Part shown: in pieces, positions 17,237 through 26,794 of the stretch
Layout of the letters: every line of letters starts with the position of its first letter
Numbering within the stretch: the first letter of the stretch is position 1
The notes under the pieces: model-generated
What the model was told of the DNA's origin: nothing
Database searches by the model: none
The model's input: the letters and a program-made list of their open reading frames with translations, nothing else
Made by a program: the position numbers and the translations under genes
Origin: Actinopolymorpha pittospori
GTDB taxonomy: Bacteria > Actinomycetota > Actinomycetes > Propionibacteriales > Actinopolymorphaceae
Assembly: GCF_014873875.1 (NCBI RefSeq)
Contig: NZ_JADBEM010000001.1
Location: 5,022,001 to 5,086,000, forward strand
Direction: 5' to 3'
Length of the DNA stretch: 64,000 bases

Positions 17237-18910
17237 CCTCAATCCGTGGACCGGGTGAGTGGGCCCTCGGCGCGGTAGCAGGGAAAGTGCCTTCTGGATC
17301 GGGAGAATCTGGAGTGTCTAGGTCCTGATCCAACCCGATCCAAAAGGCACTGAGAGTGAAACTACCGTACGGGTGGTCGCGGGCCACGCTGGTGTTCGAT
17401 GATCAGAACCTGGTGTCGTGTGCGGGCCTGGTGCCGGTGATGGCGTTGGCCGAGCGGGCGGGCCTGTCGGAGCTGGTGGAGGAGCGGGTCGCGATCCGGA
17501 CCACGACGGTGAGGTCGGCAGCGGTGAACCCGGCGGGCAAGGTGACATCGATCATCGCGGGGATGGCTGCCGGCGCGGACTGTATCGATGATCTGGATGT
17601 GATCCGCTCTGGTGGGATGCGGCGGCTGTTCGGCGGGGTGTATGCGCCGGCGACGTTGGGCCAGTTTCTGCGGGAGTTCACCCACGGCCACACGCTGCAG
17701 TTGGCGTCGGTCGCGCGGGCGCATCTGGTCAACCTTGTTCAGGCCAGCGGGCTGCTGCCCGGTATCGAGGATCAGGTGTTCATCGACATCGACTCACTCC
17801 TACGCCCGGTTTATGGGCATGCCAAGCAGGGCGCGAGCTTCGGGCACACCAAGATCGCCGGCCGGCAGGTGCTGCGCCGGGGCTTGTCACCGCTGGCGAC
17901 CACGATCAGCACCAGCCAGGGCGCGCCGGTGGTGGCCGGGATCCGGCTCCGCGCCGGACGGGCCGCCTCGGGCAAGGGTGCGGCGAGCATGGTGGCCGAA
18001 GCGATCGCCACCGCCCGTGTCGCCGGCGCCAGTGGGGAGATCTTGGTGCGGGGCGACTCGGCGTATGGCAACCACGCCGTGGTCGCCGCGTGTGTGAAAG
18101 CAGGGGCGCGGTTCTCGGTGGTGCTGACCAAGAACCCGGCAGTGACCGCTGCGATCGCCTCCATCCCCGAGCACGCCTGGACCCCGGTGCACTACCCCGG
18201 CGCGGTCACCGATCCCGACACCGGTGAGTTGATCTCCGACGCCGAGGTCGCCGAGACGGAGTTCACCGCGTTCACCTCCACCAAACACCCGGTCACCGCC
18301 CGGCTGGTCGTGCGCAGGGTCCGTGACCGAGCCCACGACCAGGCCGGCGATCAGGAGCTGTTCCCGGTATGGCGTCACCACCCGTTCTTCACCAACAACA
18401 CCGAACCCACCGCGCAGGCTGACATCACCCACCGCCGGCACGCGATCATCGAAACCGTGTTCGCCGACCTGATCGACGGACCACTCGCACACCTACCCTC
18501 AGGCCGGTTCGCCGCCAACAGCGCCTGGGCGATCTGCGCAGCCATCACCCACAACCTGCTCCGCGCCGCCGGCACCCTCACCAGCCCCCGCCACACCACC
18601 GCCCGCGGCGCGACGCTGCGCCGCCACATCGTCACCGTCCCCGCCAGAATCGCCCACCCACAGCGCCGCACCGTCCTACACCTACCCGAGCACTGGCCCT
18701 GGGCGGAACAGTGGAACACCCTTTGGCACAACGTGTTCCGCCCCGCAACCGGCCCACCACGCGTCGCCTGAAACTACCCACCCGCCACCAAGGCCCGACC
18801 GGAGACCAAAGGAAAGCTGGGCAGACCAGCAGCCCCCGCCTGCCCACCCACCACCAACCACGAGCGACCCGCAACCAAAACCATCAACCCAGCGAGTCCA
18901 CGGATTGAGG
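17237..18910 (+). mobile_element. IS1380-family element, 1,674-bp copy A
   Basis: Ends CCTCAATCCGTGGAC and GTCCACGGATTGAGG are perfect inverted repeats. It is flanked by the 5-bp direct repeat CTCAG (17232-17236 and 18911-18915). Same length and near-identical sequence as copies B and C. Confidence 0.95.
17356..18771 (+). CDS. IS1380-family transposase (copy A)
   Basis: 471 residues, full length. DDE_Tnp_1-like fold: first acidic residue in FIDIDSLLRPVYG (about 141), second in VRGDSAYGNH (about 235), third probably E in HAIIETVFADLIDG (about 360). It catalyses movement of the 1,674-bp element into CTNAG sites (see findings). The frame is intact, so all three copies could be active. Confidence 0.92.
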   Translation: MKLPYGWSRATLVFDDQNLVSCAGLVPVMALAERAGLSELVEERVAIRTTTVRSAAVNPAGKVTSIIAGMAAGADCIDDLDVIRSGGMRRLFGGVYAPATLGQFLREFTHGHTLQLASVARAHLVNLVQASGLLPGIEDQVFIDIDSLLRPVYGHAKQGASFGHTKIAGRQVLRRGLSPLATTISTSQGAPVVAGIRLRAGRAASGKGAASMVAEAIATARVAGASGEILVRGDSAYGNHAVVAACVKAGARFSVVLTKNPAVTAAIASIPEHAWTPVHYPGAVTDPDTGELISDAEVAETEFTAFTSTKHPVTARLVVRRVRDRAHDQAGDQELFPVWRHHPFFTNNTEPTAQADITHRRHAIIETVFADLIDGPLAHLPSGRFAANSAWAICAAITHNLLRAAGTLTSPRHTTARGATLRRHIVTVPARIAHPQRRTVLHLPEHWPWAEQWNTLWHNVFRPATGPPRVA

Positions 18911-19644
18911 CTCAGGCGGAGGACGGGGGAGTATGGTCGCCGGCCCACCGGCGGGTGCGGGCGAGTAGACACGCCTGAGGAAGGCTGATGGGACGACCCA
19001 CCTCTAGATGGGTTCAAGGAACTCCTCCGCAATCCAGGCCGATTACCCCGTCTCCCGAGGTGTTGGATGCTCGCCGTAAGAAGCGGGCGAGTCAGTTCTG
19101 CCGTCGACATGACATCAGATGTACGGGCCCGCGCTCGCAGCGAACGTGCGGCGAGTTCTACCAGGTCATCGGTCAAGTTCCAGCCGGTCAGGAGTCGGAG
19201 GACTGCACGAGCAAGGGACGGCCATGGATGATCGGGGTCATCAGGTCCCAGTATGTGGACGTCGCCGTCGGACACGCATTTGAGGCGCCCGGGATGCTCG
19301 CCCATCGTTCGGCGGCCGAGATGAAGGTCCCACTCTCGTGGAGCATGTAGGTAGTTTGCTGCCATCGGGCTCGATGGGTGCACGGTTACCACGTCGCCCA
19401 GCCACAGGTCTTGGAACTGGTCAGCAGTGGCGTCCACGATCGTTCCGTCCGCGAGCCGATTCCAGCAATGCACCCAGCTCACGGTGCCATCGAGGAGTCT
19501 CAAGTAGCCCGACTGGGCTTCCCATCCGAACTCGGCTTCGAGCGCGCCCGAGACGTGTCCACATCGGCCGTCGTTTGGCCGCGCGTCGCGGAACCGTACT
19601 TCGGCGCGCAGCTCGTAGATGCGCCGCAGGACCGCAGAGTCCAT
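18911..19644 (-). CDS. Transglutaminase/papain-like hypothetical, C-terminus abutting IS
   Basis: From the ATG at 19644 the first about 150 residues form a compact domain with CGHVSGALEAEFGW, then VSWVHCWNRLADGTIVDATADQFQ. The Cys, His and Asp are spaced as in small papain/transglutaminase-like hypothetical proteins of actinobacteria, so thiol-hydrolase activity is possible but unproven. After about residue 180 the frame becomes Ser/Arg/Pro-rich and runs into IS copy A, so the natural end is probably lost. Confidence 0.5.
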
Positions 19645-19921
19645 CAGATCGTCGCCTGTCGCAGTCGTCACCCGGCCAGCGTTCCAGCCGCAAGATTGAG
19701 TAGGCAACACCAATTCGGGTGGGGGGCTCGACGGCACACGCTCTCGCAGGACCGTCGACGTGCCACTTGCGTGCCAGATGGAGCGGCCGATCATGGTCTG
19801 TCACGGTCAATAATGGTCACCACCGCACGTCCGGGCCACGAGGTCGATCGACGCTCAGCCGAGCGTGGAACACGAATATGCCTTTGCAAGGCAGGGGTCT
19901 CACCCGTCCCGGCATACGCTT

Positions 19922-20211
19922 CTAGCTACTTGCCTGCGCCACGATCCAGTGGCGAGCGAGACGCTGCGCGAGGTCCTGTCGAGCCTCGATGGGTTGGACG
20001 TTTCCACTCCAACGATCGCTCGCCGGCCCCCACGTGGCCATCTGCTCGACGGAGCGCGGCGCTACATGGAAGTGCACGTGAGGCACAGTCTGGTTCGCGA
20101 CGAGTCCATTGTCTGAAAGATGTTCAAGCCATCTGGCGACAACTCGGCGACAAGTGCCCTGGCCAGCTGGTGGACCATCGCCATGACTGCGGATGCCTCA
20201 TCGACGCTTAG
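19922..20211 (-). pseudogene. HIT-family protein, 3' part (split by IS copy B)
   Basis: Continues the gene started at 22080. After the CTTAG junction it reads V-D-E-A-S-A-V-M-A-M-V-H-Q-L-A-R-A-L, then G-L-N-I-F-Q. After a one-base frameshift (about 20110) it gives NQTVPHVHFHVAPR, the histidine triad HxHxHx, ending at a TAG at 19922. HIT proteins hydrolyse or transfer nucleotide phosphoanhydrides or phosphoramidates. This copy is dead: two frameshifts plus the IS. Confidence 0.8.
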
Positions 20212-21885
20212 CCTCAATCCGTGGACTCGCTGGGTTGATGGTTTTGGTTGCGGGTCGCTCGTGGTTGGTGGTGGGTGGGCAGGCGGGGGCTGCTGGTCTG
20301 CCCAGCTTTCCTTTGGTCTCCGGTCGGGCCTTGGTGGCGGGTGGGTAGTTTCAGGCGACGCGTGGTGGGCCGGTTGCGGGGCGGAACACGTTGTGCCAAA
20401 GGGTGTTCCACTGTTCCGCCCAGGGCCAGTGCTCGGGTAGGTGCAGGACGGGCCGGCGCTGTGGGTGGGCGATTCTGGCGGGGACGGTGACGATGTGGCG
20501 GCGCAGCGTCGCGCCGCGGGCGGTGGTGTGGCGGGGGCTGGTGAGGGTGCCGGCGGCGCGGAGCAGGTTGTGGGTGATGGCTGCGCAGATCGCCCAGGCG
20601 CTGTTGGCGGCGAACCGGCCTGAGGGTAGGTGTGCGAGTGGTCCGTCGATCAGGTCGGCGAACACGGTTTCGATGATCGCGTGCCGGCGGTGGGTGATGT
20701 CAGCCTGCGCGGTGGGTTCGGTGTTGTTGGTGAAGAACGGGTGGTGACGCCATACCGGGAACAGCTCCTGATCGCCGGCCTGGTCGTGGGCTCGGTCACG
20801 GACCCTGCGCACGACCAGCCGGGCGGTGACCGGGTGTTTGGTGGAGGTGAACGCGGTGAACTCCGTCTCGGCGACCTCGGCGTCGGAGATCAACTCACCG
20901 GTGTCGGGATCGGTGACCGCGCCGGGGTAGTGCACCGGTGTCCAGGCGTCGTCGGGGATGGAGGCGATCGCGGCGGTGACTGCCGGGTTCTTGGTCAGCA
21001 CCACCGAGAACCGCGCCCCTGCTTTCACACACGCGGCGACCACGGCGTGGTTGCCATACGCCGAGTCGCCCCGCACCAAGATCTCCCCACTGGCGCCGGC
21101 GACACGGGCGGTGGCGATCGCTTCGGCCACCATGCTCGCCGCACCCTTGCCCGAGGCGGCCCGTCCGGCGCGGAGCCGGATCCCGGCCACCACCGGCGCG
21201 CCCTGGCTGGTGCTGATCGTGGTCGCCAGCGGTGACAAGCCCCGGCGCAGCACCTGCCGGCCGGCGATCTTGGTGTGCCCGAAGCTCGCGCCCTGCTTGG
21301 CATGCCCATAAACCGGGCGTAGGAGTGAGTCGATGTCGATGAACACCTGATCCTCGATACCGGGCAGCAGCCCGCTGGCCTGGACAAGGTTGACCAGATG
21401 AGCCCGCGCGACCGACGCCAACTGCATGCAGTGGCCGTGGGTGAACTCCCGCAGAAACTGGCCCAGCGTCGCCGGCGCATACACCCCGCCGAACAGCCGC
21501 CGCATCCCACCAGAGCGGATCACATCCAGATCGTCGATACAGTCCGCGCCGGCAGCCATCCCCGCGATGATCGATGTCACCTTGCCCGCCGGGTTCACCG
21601 CTGCCGACCTCACCGTCGTGGTCCGGATCGCGACCCGCTCGTCCACCAGCTCCGACAGGCCCGCCCGCTCGGCCAACGCCATCACCGGCACCAGGCCCGC
21701 ACACGACACCAGGTTCTGATCATCGAACACCGGCGTGGCTCGCGACCACCCGTACGGTAGTTTCACTCTCAGTGCCTTTTGGATCGGGTTGGATCAGGAC
21801 TTCGACACTCCAGATTCTCCCGATCCAGAAGGCACTTTCCCTGCTACCGCGCCGAGGGCCCACTCACCCGGTCCACGGATTGAGG
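20212..21885 (-). mobile_element. IS1380-family element, 1,674-bp copy B
   Basis: Inverted relative to copy A, with the same ends. It is flanked by CTTAG direct repeats (20207-20211 and 21886-21890). Inserted in a HIT-family gene; removing the element plus one CTTAG rejoins the HIT reading frame. Confidence 0.95.
20351..21766 (-). CDS. IS1380-family transposase (copy B)
   Basis: 471 residues, differing from copy A at only a few positions (for example V-D-E for V-E-E near residue 37, C-M-Q for T-L-Q near 115, P-D-D for P-E-H near 275). The same catalytic motifs are intact. The near-identity indicates recent transposition or homogenisation. Confidence 0.92.
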   Translation of the reverse strand: MKLPYGWSRATPVFDDQNLVSCAGLVPVMALAERAGLSELVDERVAIRTTTVRSAAVNPAGKVTSIIAGMAAGADCIDDLDVIRSGGMRRLFGGVYAPATLGQFLREFTHGHCMQLASVARAHLVNLVQASGLLPGIEDQVFIDIDSLLRPVYGHAKQGASFGHTKIAGRQVLRRGLSPLATTISTSQGAPVVAGIRLRAGRAASGKGAASMVAEAIATARVAGASGEILVRGDSAYGNHAVVAACVKAGARFSVVLTKNPAVTAAIASIPDDAWTPVHYPGAVTDPDTGELISDAEVAETEFTAFTSTKHPVTARLVVRRVRDRAHDQAGDQELFPVWRHHPFFTNNTEPTAQADITHRRHAIIETVFADLIDGPLAHLPSGRFAANSAWAICAAITHNLLRAAGTLTSPRHTTARGATLRRHIVTVPARIAHPQRRPVLHLPEHWPWAEQWNTLWHNVFRPATGPPRVA

Positions 21886-22080
21886 CTTAGGTCCGTGACC
21901 ACCCGTACGTGTCTCTTCGGTATGACGTACGAGTAGCCGTCCACGGTCGTCCCGTATGAACGAGAGAGCCAGGTCATTCTCGGCGACAACGGCGCTAGGA
22001 CAGTCCCGCTCCTCATACGTCCAAGCCTTTCGCTCGACGGCCTCGCACATCGGGCACGGGTCTCGCACGGAAAGCTTCAT
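21886..22080 (-). pseudogene. HIT-family protein, 5' part (split by IS copy B)
   Basis: The ATG at 22080 opens MKLSVRDPCPMCEAVERKAW with the CxxC often seen at HIT N-termini, then VVAENDLALSFI. A one-base frameshift near 21950 is needed to continue as TVDGYSYVIPKRHVRVVTDL, the classic IPKRHV segment before the triad. It stops at the IS. The other half is at 19922-20211. Confidence 0.8.
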
Positions 22081-22331
22081 GAGGTCGACTCTGCCAGATG
22101 ACCATAGACGGCCCAGCGGCTGTCGATGCCCCCGTGGTGCTCCCGAACGGCCCTCGCCAGCCGTTAACGATCAACTCTCGCCGCATTCAACCACGCTCAG
22201 CGGCAGCGGGACGAGGCGATGACGGGGCGGATGAGAACCCACTCGTAATGCGTCGCTCCTGCGAACGCCGTTGCTAACACGAGGTCTGGACGATCATGGA
22301 CGGCTTTACTTCGTAGCGTGGTCCGCGGGTG

Positions 22332-23276
22332 TCAGTGCTGGCCGATAGTGCGGGCCAGGAATTCGAGGAGTCTGGCTTCTTGGTTGATGGCGTACCTCGC
22401 GCGGGCCCATCGCTGCGCAGTGTTCGCGAATCGGAGGTAGTGCAGTGCATGCATGAGGGCTGCGTCGAAGATCTGCTCGGGCGAGGGGATCGTTCCCGTA
22501 CTGTTCTCGGCGTAGCCGGCGTAGAAGGCGGCGGCACGGTCGGGATGCCAGGTGAGATCCTCGTCGTGGAAGACGCAGATCAGCGGGTACCCCAGATCGA
22601 GGGCGATCGGTCCGGTTCCGGCGGCGTCCCAGTCCAGCAGCACAAGGTCGCCGTCGGGTCGCTGTCGAACGTTGCTCAGGTTGACCTCGCCGTGGATGGT
22701 GGCCGCTGGTTGATCGCTGATGCGGCGTACGCGGTGCGTCAGTGAGCGGAGGTCCTCGGCGAACGGGTAGTCACTCGCCTGCTGGTCGAGTTCGTTCGCG
22801 GCGGCCTGGACGGGTATCGCGAAGTCTTTCGAGACGGTAGGGAGTGCATGCATCTGAGCCAGAATGGCGCCTAGCCGATGCCAGGTCGGCGCGCTTGACG
22901 TCGGCTGACCACCACGGATGTCTTCGAAGACGGTGAGCCGGCGCCCGTCCTTGTCCACGACATACGGTGCCCCGGACAGATCGGGGACGATGGCCGGCAC
23001 GTGATGTGCCAGCGCCCTGGCAACAGCTAACTGAACGTGTTGCGAGCCTTCAACTCCGGGACCGGGATCGGCGTCAACTTTAACCGCGAAGCAGCCCTGG
23101 TCACACACGATCCGTCCGACATATCGAGTCGGGTAGGTCTGTAGGCGCTGGAGTAGCGAGACGCCGGTGAGCCCCCAACCTTCCCTGAGCAGGTTGGAAC
23201 TCGTCGCACCATCGCCGAGCTGCCCGTCCGATGACTCGCCATGCACCAGCATCTCCTCGGTCGGCTCCTCGGGCAA
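22332..23276 (-). CDS. Aminoglycoside-phosphotransferase-family kinase
   Basis: 314 residues. N-lobe with lysine in CFAVKVDAD (about 65). Catalytic loop TIHGEVNLSNV (about 193-203, with E where Asp is usual) and metal-binding LVLLDWDAAGTGP (about 212-224). The unusual HGEVNLSN loop occurs in some APH/fructosamine-kinase-like proteins. It probably phosphorylates a small molecule of unknown identity. The upstream neighbour (23304) is an unrelated hydrolase on the same strand, 27 bp away, so co-transcription is possible. Confidence 0.8.
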   Translation of the reverse strand: MPEEPTEEMLVHGESSDGQLGDGATSSNLLREGWGLTGVSLLQRLQTYPTRYVGRIVCDQGCFAVKVDADPGPGVEGSQHVQLAVARALAHHVPAIVPDLSGAPYVVDKDGRRLTVFEDIRGGQPTSSAPTWHRLGAILAQMHALPTVSKDFAIPVQAAANELDQQASDYPFAEDLRSLTHRVRRISDQPAATIHGEVNLSNVRQRPDGDLVLLDWDAAGTGPIALDLGYPLICVFHDEDLTWHPDRAAAFYAGYAENSTGTIPSPEQIFDAALMHALHYLRFANTAQRWARARYAINQEARLLEFLARTIGQH

Positions 23277-23303
23277 CCACCAGAGACCCTAGCCGTGTCC
23301 CGG

Positions 23304-24224
23304 TCAGGTCAGCGAGGCGGTTTGGCCGGCCGCACCCGATCGAAATGGCCATTCACCGGCCATCCGCTCCTTGGCGTATGGCCGAGGATGATCCGGTTCC
23401 ACCGGCTTCCGGGGTGGGCCGACCTCCCGCGCTGACGGTGACCATGGCGATCTCCGACGCCGGGAGCGACGTGGGCGGGTGCGGTCCGTATATCCGCAGA
23501 GCTGAGCGACCATGGCAAGAACCTCGTCGGCGATCAGATCTGGCGCCTGTGTGGGGATCATGTGGCCGCTGACCTCCGCGACAACGAGTCGGTCGAGAGG
23601 GGACTGCTTCGCGAGCTCCTGTTGGAGCGTCTGCCAGGACTGCTCGAACCGGTTGACGTCGGCGGCAGTGACGCCGGGTTCTTCCTGTATCAGATCGACC
23701 ACGCCGTGTGTGATAACCGTGATGGGACAGGACATCGGGCGGGCGGCTGCCTTGACGAACTCGCAAGCTTTGAGGATCCGGTCGAAGACCCCTGGAGGAT
23801 TGAGCTCGCGGACCTTCCTAAGACGATCGGGAGTCCAGTCGTCATACAGCCGCTCTGGTTGAGCGTCGACCAGCACGAGGCCAGCTACTTCCTCCGGATG
23901 CCGAGCAGCGAAGGTCCGGACGATGTGGCCACCGATCGAATGGCCCACCAGGACGTACGGCCCATGTACACCCAACGCACCCAGCCATGCCTCCAGGTCG
24001 GAAAGCCAGCCCTGCACGGACCAGGGGCCAGACCCATCACTCGCACCTTCTCCCGCCCGGTCGTAGCTGTAGGAGGCAGTCACCTGGCCGACTCGGGCCT
24101 GTACCAAGGCCCAATCCTTGGACGAGCATCCCAAGGCGGCCTCGAAGAGGACTGTGGGAGCGCCTTGCCCGTGCGACACCACGTGCAGGCGTCGGCCACC
24201 AACATCGACTGAACGCTCACTCAT
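23304..24224 (-). CDS. Alpha/beta hydrolase
   Basis: 306 residues from the ATG at 24224; the frame back to 24590 has no start signal and crosses repeat R1. Nucleophile elbow GHSIGG (about residue 97), GLVLVDAQP, acid region around VITHGVVDLIQEE, and terminal histidine EVSGHMIPTQAPDLI. The natural end is probably near ..VAQLCGY (about 244). The Arg/Ser/Pro tail beyond suggests a lost stop or a frameshift. Substrate unknown. Confidence 0.75.
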   Translation of the reverse strand: MSERSVDVGGRRLHVVSHGQGAPTVLFEAALGCSSKDWALVQARVGQVTASYSYDRAGEGASDGSGPWSVQGWLSDLEAWLGALGVHGPYVLVGHSIGGHIVRTFAARHPEEVAGLVLVDAQPERLYDDWTPDRLRKVRELNPPGVFDRILKACEFVKAAARPMSCPITVITHGVVDLIQEEPGVTAADVNRFEQSWQTLQQELAKQSPLDRLVVAEVSGHMIPTQAPDLIADEVLAMVAQLCGYTDRTRPRRSRRRRSPWSPSAREVGPPRKPVEPDHPRPYAKERMAGEWPFRSGAAGQTASLT

Positions 24225-24496
24225 TAGATCGTCCCCTGGGTCGAACGGGTCGGTCCTCATGCAGCGCTCAGCGACACTACGAGGGCCTGACGCAAGGCTG
24301 CGAGATGGTGAGCACTTGGCCGAACCCGTGGAGCACACCGCATCGGAGGTGTGCCGAGTGGGCTGGTCCACTACTGCTGCGGGTCGTCTGGATCGGGACA
24401 GTATCGCGTGTGGCCGGGCCTCGGGTCGGCCGGACCGCGACGCCCGTGTCGAGGAGCTCAAGGGCCTCCAGGGACTCCTTCGGACCGTCGGGACCG

Positions 24497-24553
24497 TTAC
24501 GGGCCGCCGCTCTTCCGGCCCAAGCCAGGACACCGGCCGACCCCCCCGCCCCT
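24497..24553 (+). repeat. Dispersed repeat R1, copy 2
   Basis: TTACGGGCCGCCGCTC, CCAAGCCAGGACACCGG and CCGCCCCTC match the copy at 3954-4010 at about 80%. The surrounding 24225-25014 contains no coding region I can support. Confidence 0.5.
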
Positions 24554-25014
24554 CAGGTGGCCGCGGGCTTCGCCATCGTCGTCTGTTCATCAGGATGGTA
24601 GATGCGAGCCACTGCGTCCGACGACAGCTCGGTCACGAGTACCTCGCCTGTGTTCTCCACGTCGAGCGGGACTACTCGGCCGTCGCCTCGCACACCCCAC
24701 TACCGTGCACTTGGGCACGGCTTCCATTGGTCGTGAGCGGTCGTTTTGGGCTAACCGCCAATAAGGAGCGCGGCCGCGGGCAGGGCTCCGCGCCAGCGCT
24801 GGCGCGCCGTCCTCGGGCTCACAGGGCGGACCGGGCAAACCCTGCCGGTCCTTTGGCACGTGTGGAAGCTGCGACCGTCATCGGTCTCCGGTCAAGTTGG
24901 TGGCGAGGGCCCGGCGTCCTCTGAGGGTGTGAGCCGGAAGGCGTGACCGAGGACGTCTCTCGGGGCGGCGCGGGCACTTTGGCCCGCAACAGTCGACCGC
25001 TACTGTGCTGGCCC

Positions 25015-25710
25015 TCAAATCCGCCGGACGAGGTGAACTCCGAGCATGTAGGCGTCACTGTGTCGGAGTTCGACCTCCCACTCCCGTTGCACTGCCAGCC
25101 ACTCCTCAACGGCGCGGATGACGCCTTCACCCCAAGTGCCGCCGAAGTCGTCGAAGAGGATCCAGGAGTCCTCGACCATGTGTGGGAGCGCAGCGGCGAT
25201 TTCGTCGCGGGTGTTCTCGTACACGTGGCTCGGATCGTGGAAGAGCACGCGAATCGGCTGGTTCCACATCCGCAGGAATGCGCCCGTGTATGTGACGACC
25301 TGGCACACCCGTTCCGGGCCGAGCCCCAGTGTCCAGAACGTTTCTCGTGCCGCGATGTGATCGAACGACGCGGACGGGTCCTCTCGCTGGTAGCAGTCCA
25401 CGGTCACCACCGGCGCGAGCCCGCTGCCGTCACGAACTCCCAGCGCGAGTGCGCTCGCGGTCCCGCCCCGTTTCGTTCCGAGCTCGACCACATGACCGAA
25501 TGCCGGATCGGCGCCGTGCAACCCGCGAGCGACCTCGTAGAGCAGGCCAAGCTCCAAGTCGCTGACAAACGCCCTCGCATCCTGCCGGATCCGTTCGACC
25601 ACTGCGCCGGTTTCAGCCGACGCCCACCTCCACGCCGACGCACGCTGCCACGCCGAGCCGGATCGCTGCCCGACAACCACTTCCTCGACCGGACGTTCGA
25701 CTCTACCCAT
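25015..25710 (-). CDS. Class I SAM-dependent methyltransferase-like (cephalosporin-hydroxylase/TylF type)
   Basis: 231 residues from the ATG at 25710; ATG 25746 is an alternative. Rossmann motif I is VVELGTKRGGTASALA (about 63-78), motif II VVTVDCYQRED, then FHDPSHVYENTRDEI and SWILFDDFGGTWGEGV, the pattern of Methyltransf_24-like enzymes. It would transfer a methyl group to a small molecule. The next minus-strand gene upstream is more than 300 bp away, so it is probably monocistronic. Confidence 0.7.
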   Translation of the reverse strand: MGRVERPVEEVVVGQRSGSAWQRASAWRWASAETGAVVERIRQDARAFVSDLELGLLYEVARGLHGADPAFGHVVELGTKRGGTASALALGVRDGSGLAPVVTVDCYQREDPSASFDHIAARETFWTLGLGPERVCQVVTYTGAFLRMWNQPIRVLFHDPSHVYENTRDEIAAALPHMVEDSWILFDDFGGTWGEGVIRAVEEWLAVQREWEVELRHSDAYMLGVHLVRRI

Positions 25711-25900
25711 CGGGTCACCATGGCAGCCACCGCGGAGCCTCGCCATCGATTTCCTCGGCAGACGGGCGCGCCGCCAGCCCTCTGAGGCGCGCCGCTGGGC
25801 GTGCGACGGGACACCGCGGCGGGGTGTCGGTGACGACTGGTAAGCACGACCGACATCGCCAACAACCGTCGAGGAGACGGCGCCCCGCAAGCGGCGCGCA

Positions 25901-25953
25901 CCGCCCCGTCCTCGTCCTGCGGGCGGCCTGGCGGCCGTCCTCGGACGGGCTGG
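25901..25953. terminator. GC-rich palindromic intergenic repeat
   Basis: CCCCGTCC pairs with GGACGGG around CTGCGGGCGGC..GCCGTCCTCGG. A very similar loop sequence occurs in the hairpin at 48111-48160. It lies in the 345-bp gap between the methyltransferase start and the next gene, which otherwise holds nothing I can identify. Confidence 0.35.
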
Positions 25954-26056
25954 CGAGGCCACTGACGGTTCGCCTGACTGGTTGATGTCATCTGAGGCTG
26001 AGCCTTTTCCGGGGGCGCTGCCCCAACCCCCCGTCCTCCCTCCAAGAGAGGAGCCT

Positions 26057-26791
26057 TCAGGGGGAGGATGCGGCCTCGGCCAGGGCTGCCCGGATGCGGC
26101 GAAGGTACTCGGCGGGGTGGTCGTCAGCCTGCTGGAGGTCGGGCACGTCTAGTACGTACCGGCGTTGATCCGGCGGCACACGCCGCGCGAACGCACGCGG
26201 ATCGTTGACCAAGAAGGTGCGAAGGTCCACGCCGAACAGATCGATGATCTTCGGATTTCCGTCAGAGGAGAGCAAGACGTGCCGATCGCCGATGTCGACG
26301 CCGACCCACCCGTGCAGGTTCTGACGGCCCCACTCATCGATCGTGTCGACCTCACGGCGGAGAGCCCGCAGATCGGCGTCGGCTCCCTCTGGATGCTGCC
26401 AACGCCACAGAAATCTATTGACCATGCTCGGATCCGGGGAGGTGAGGTACTCAAGCACGGCCAGATGTCCGCCACCTTCTAGCTCGGTTGCCAGCTCCAT
26501 CCGGGGAACGTATCGATTGCCGGCGCATCGCTCGCATAGATCAACGAAGTGCCCGTACGGGCTGACCCGAGCAACGAGGTGCCCACTGAGCGAACGATAT
26601 GCGTACGCCCAGTCGCCTTGACCACACAGCACCCAACCCAAGTGCTCTAGACGGGCTCGTGCAAAGCGGTGATTGAGCGCATGCCACTGCATGCCGAGCA
26701 GGGGGACGAGTTCGGGATCATCCACCAGGCGAAGCCTGCCGGCCGACGGCTGACCCCCGCCACCGGGTTTCGCCGGTCGGCTGTCGTGCAA
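26057..26791 (-). CDS. Protein-kinase-fold protein, 5' end at IS630
   Basis: 244 codons to a TTG two bases from the IS630 border; an in-frame ATG lies at 26692. Kinase-like features: YAYRSLSGHLVARVSPYG, the hydrophobic LAVLEYLTSPD hinge, HGWVGVDIGDRHVLLSSDGNPKIIDLFGVD. The DIGDRHVL and DLFG resemble the catalytic loop and DFG segment of kinase folds. Orphan of unknown substrate. IS630 insertion has cut or replaced its upstream region. Confidence 0.55.
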   Translation of the reverse strand: MHDSRPAKPGGGGQPSAGRLRLVDDPELVPLLGMQWHALNHRFARARLEHLGWVLCGQGDWAYAYRSLSGHLVARVSPYGHFVDLCERCAGNRYVPRMELATELEGGGHLAVLEYLTSPDPSMVNRFLWRWQHPEGADADLRALRREVDTIDEWGRQNLHGWVGVDIGDRHVLLSSDGNPKIIDLFGVDLRTFLVNDPRAFARRVPPDQRRYVLDVPDLQQADDHPAEYLRRIRAALAEAASSP

Positions 26792-26794
26792 CTA

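Noticed and set aside
19873..19906. TGCCTTTGCAAGGCAGGGGTC resembling a tRNA-Ala(UGC) anticodon arm
   Set aside because: No T-loop follows and no acceptor pairs; a palindrome around TTGCAA explains it. Left as a possible but unsupported scrap.
20214..21760. Several 100-200-codon frames antisense to the IS1380 transposases, present in all three copies
   Set aside because: They are the same shadow repeated because the IS is repeated; no start signals and no recognised domain.
17237..21885. Copies A and B as a composite transposon carrying 18911-20211
   Set aside because: Each copy has its own CTNAG duplication with a different centre base (CTCAG, CTTAG), so they inserted independently.
24224..24590. 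Long N-terminal extension of the alpha/beta hydrolase
   Set aside because: Arg/Pro/Ser-rich, crosses repeat R1 and lacks a ribosome binding site; the ATG at 24224 begins the conserved fold.
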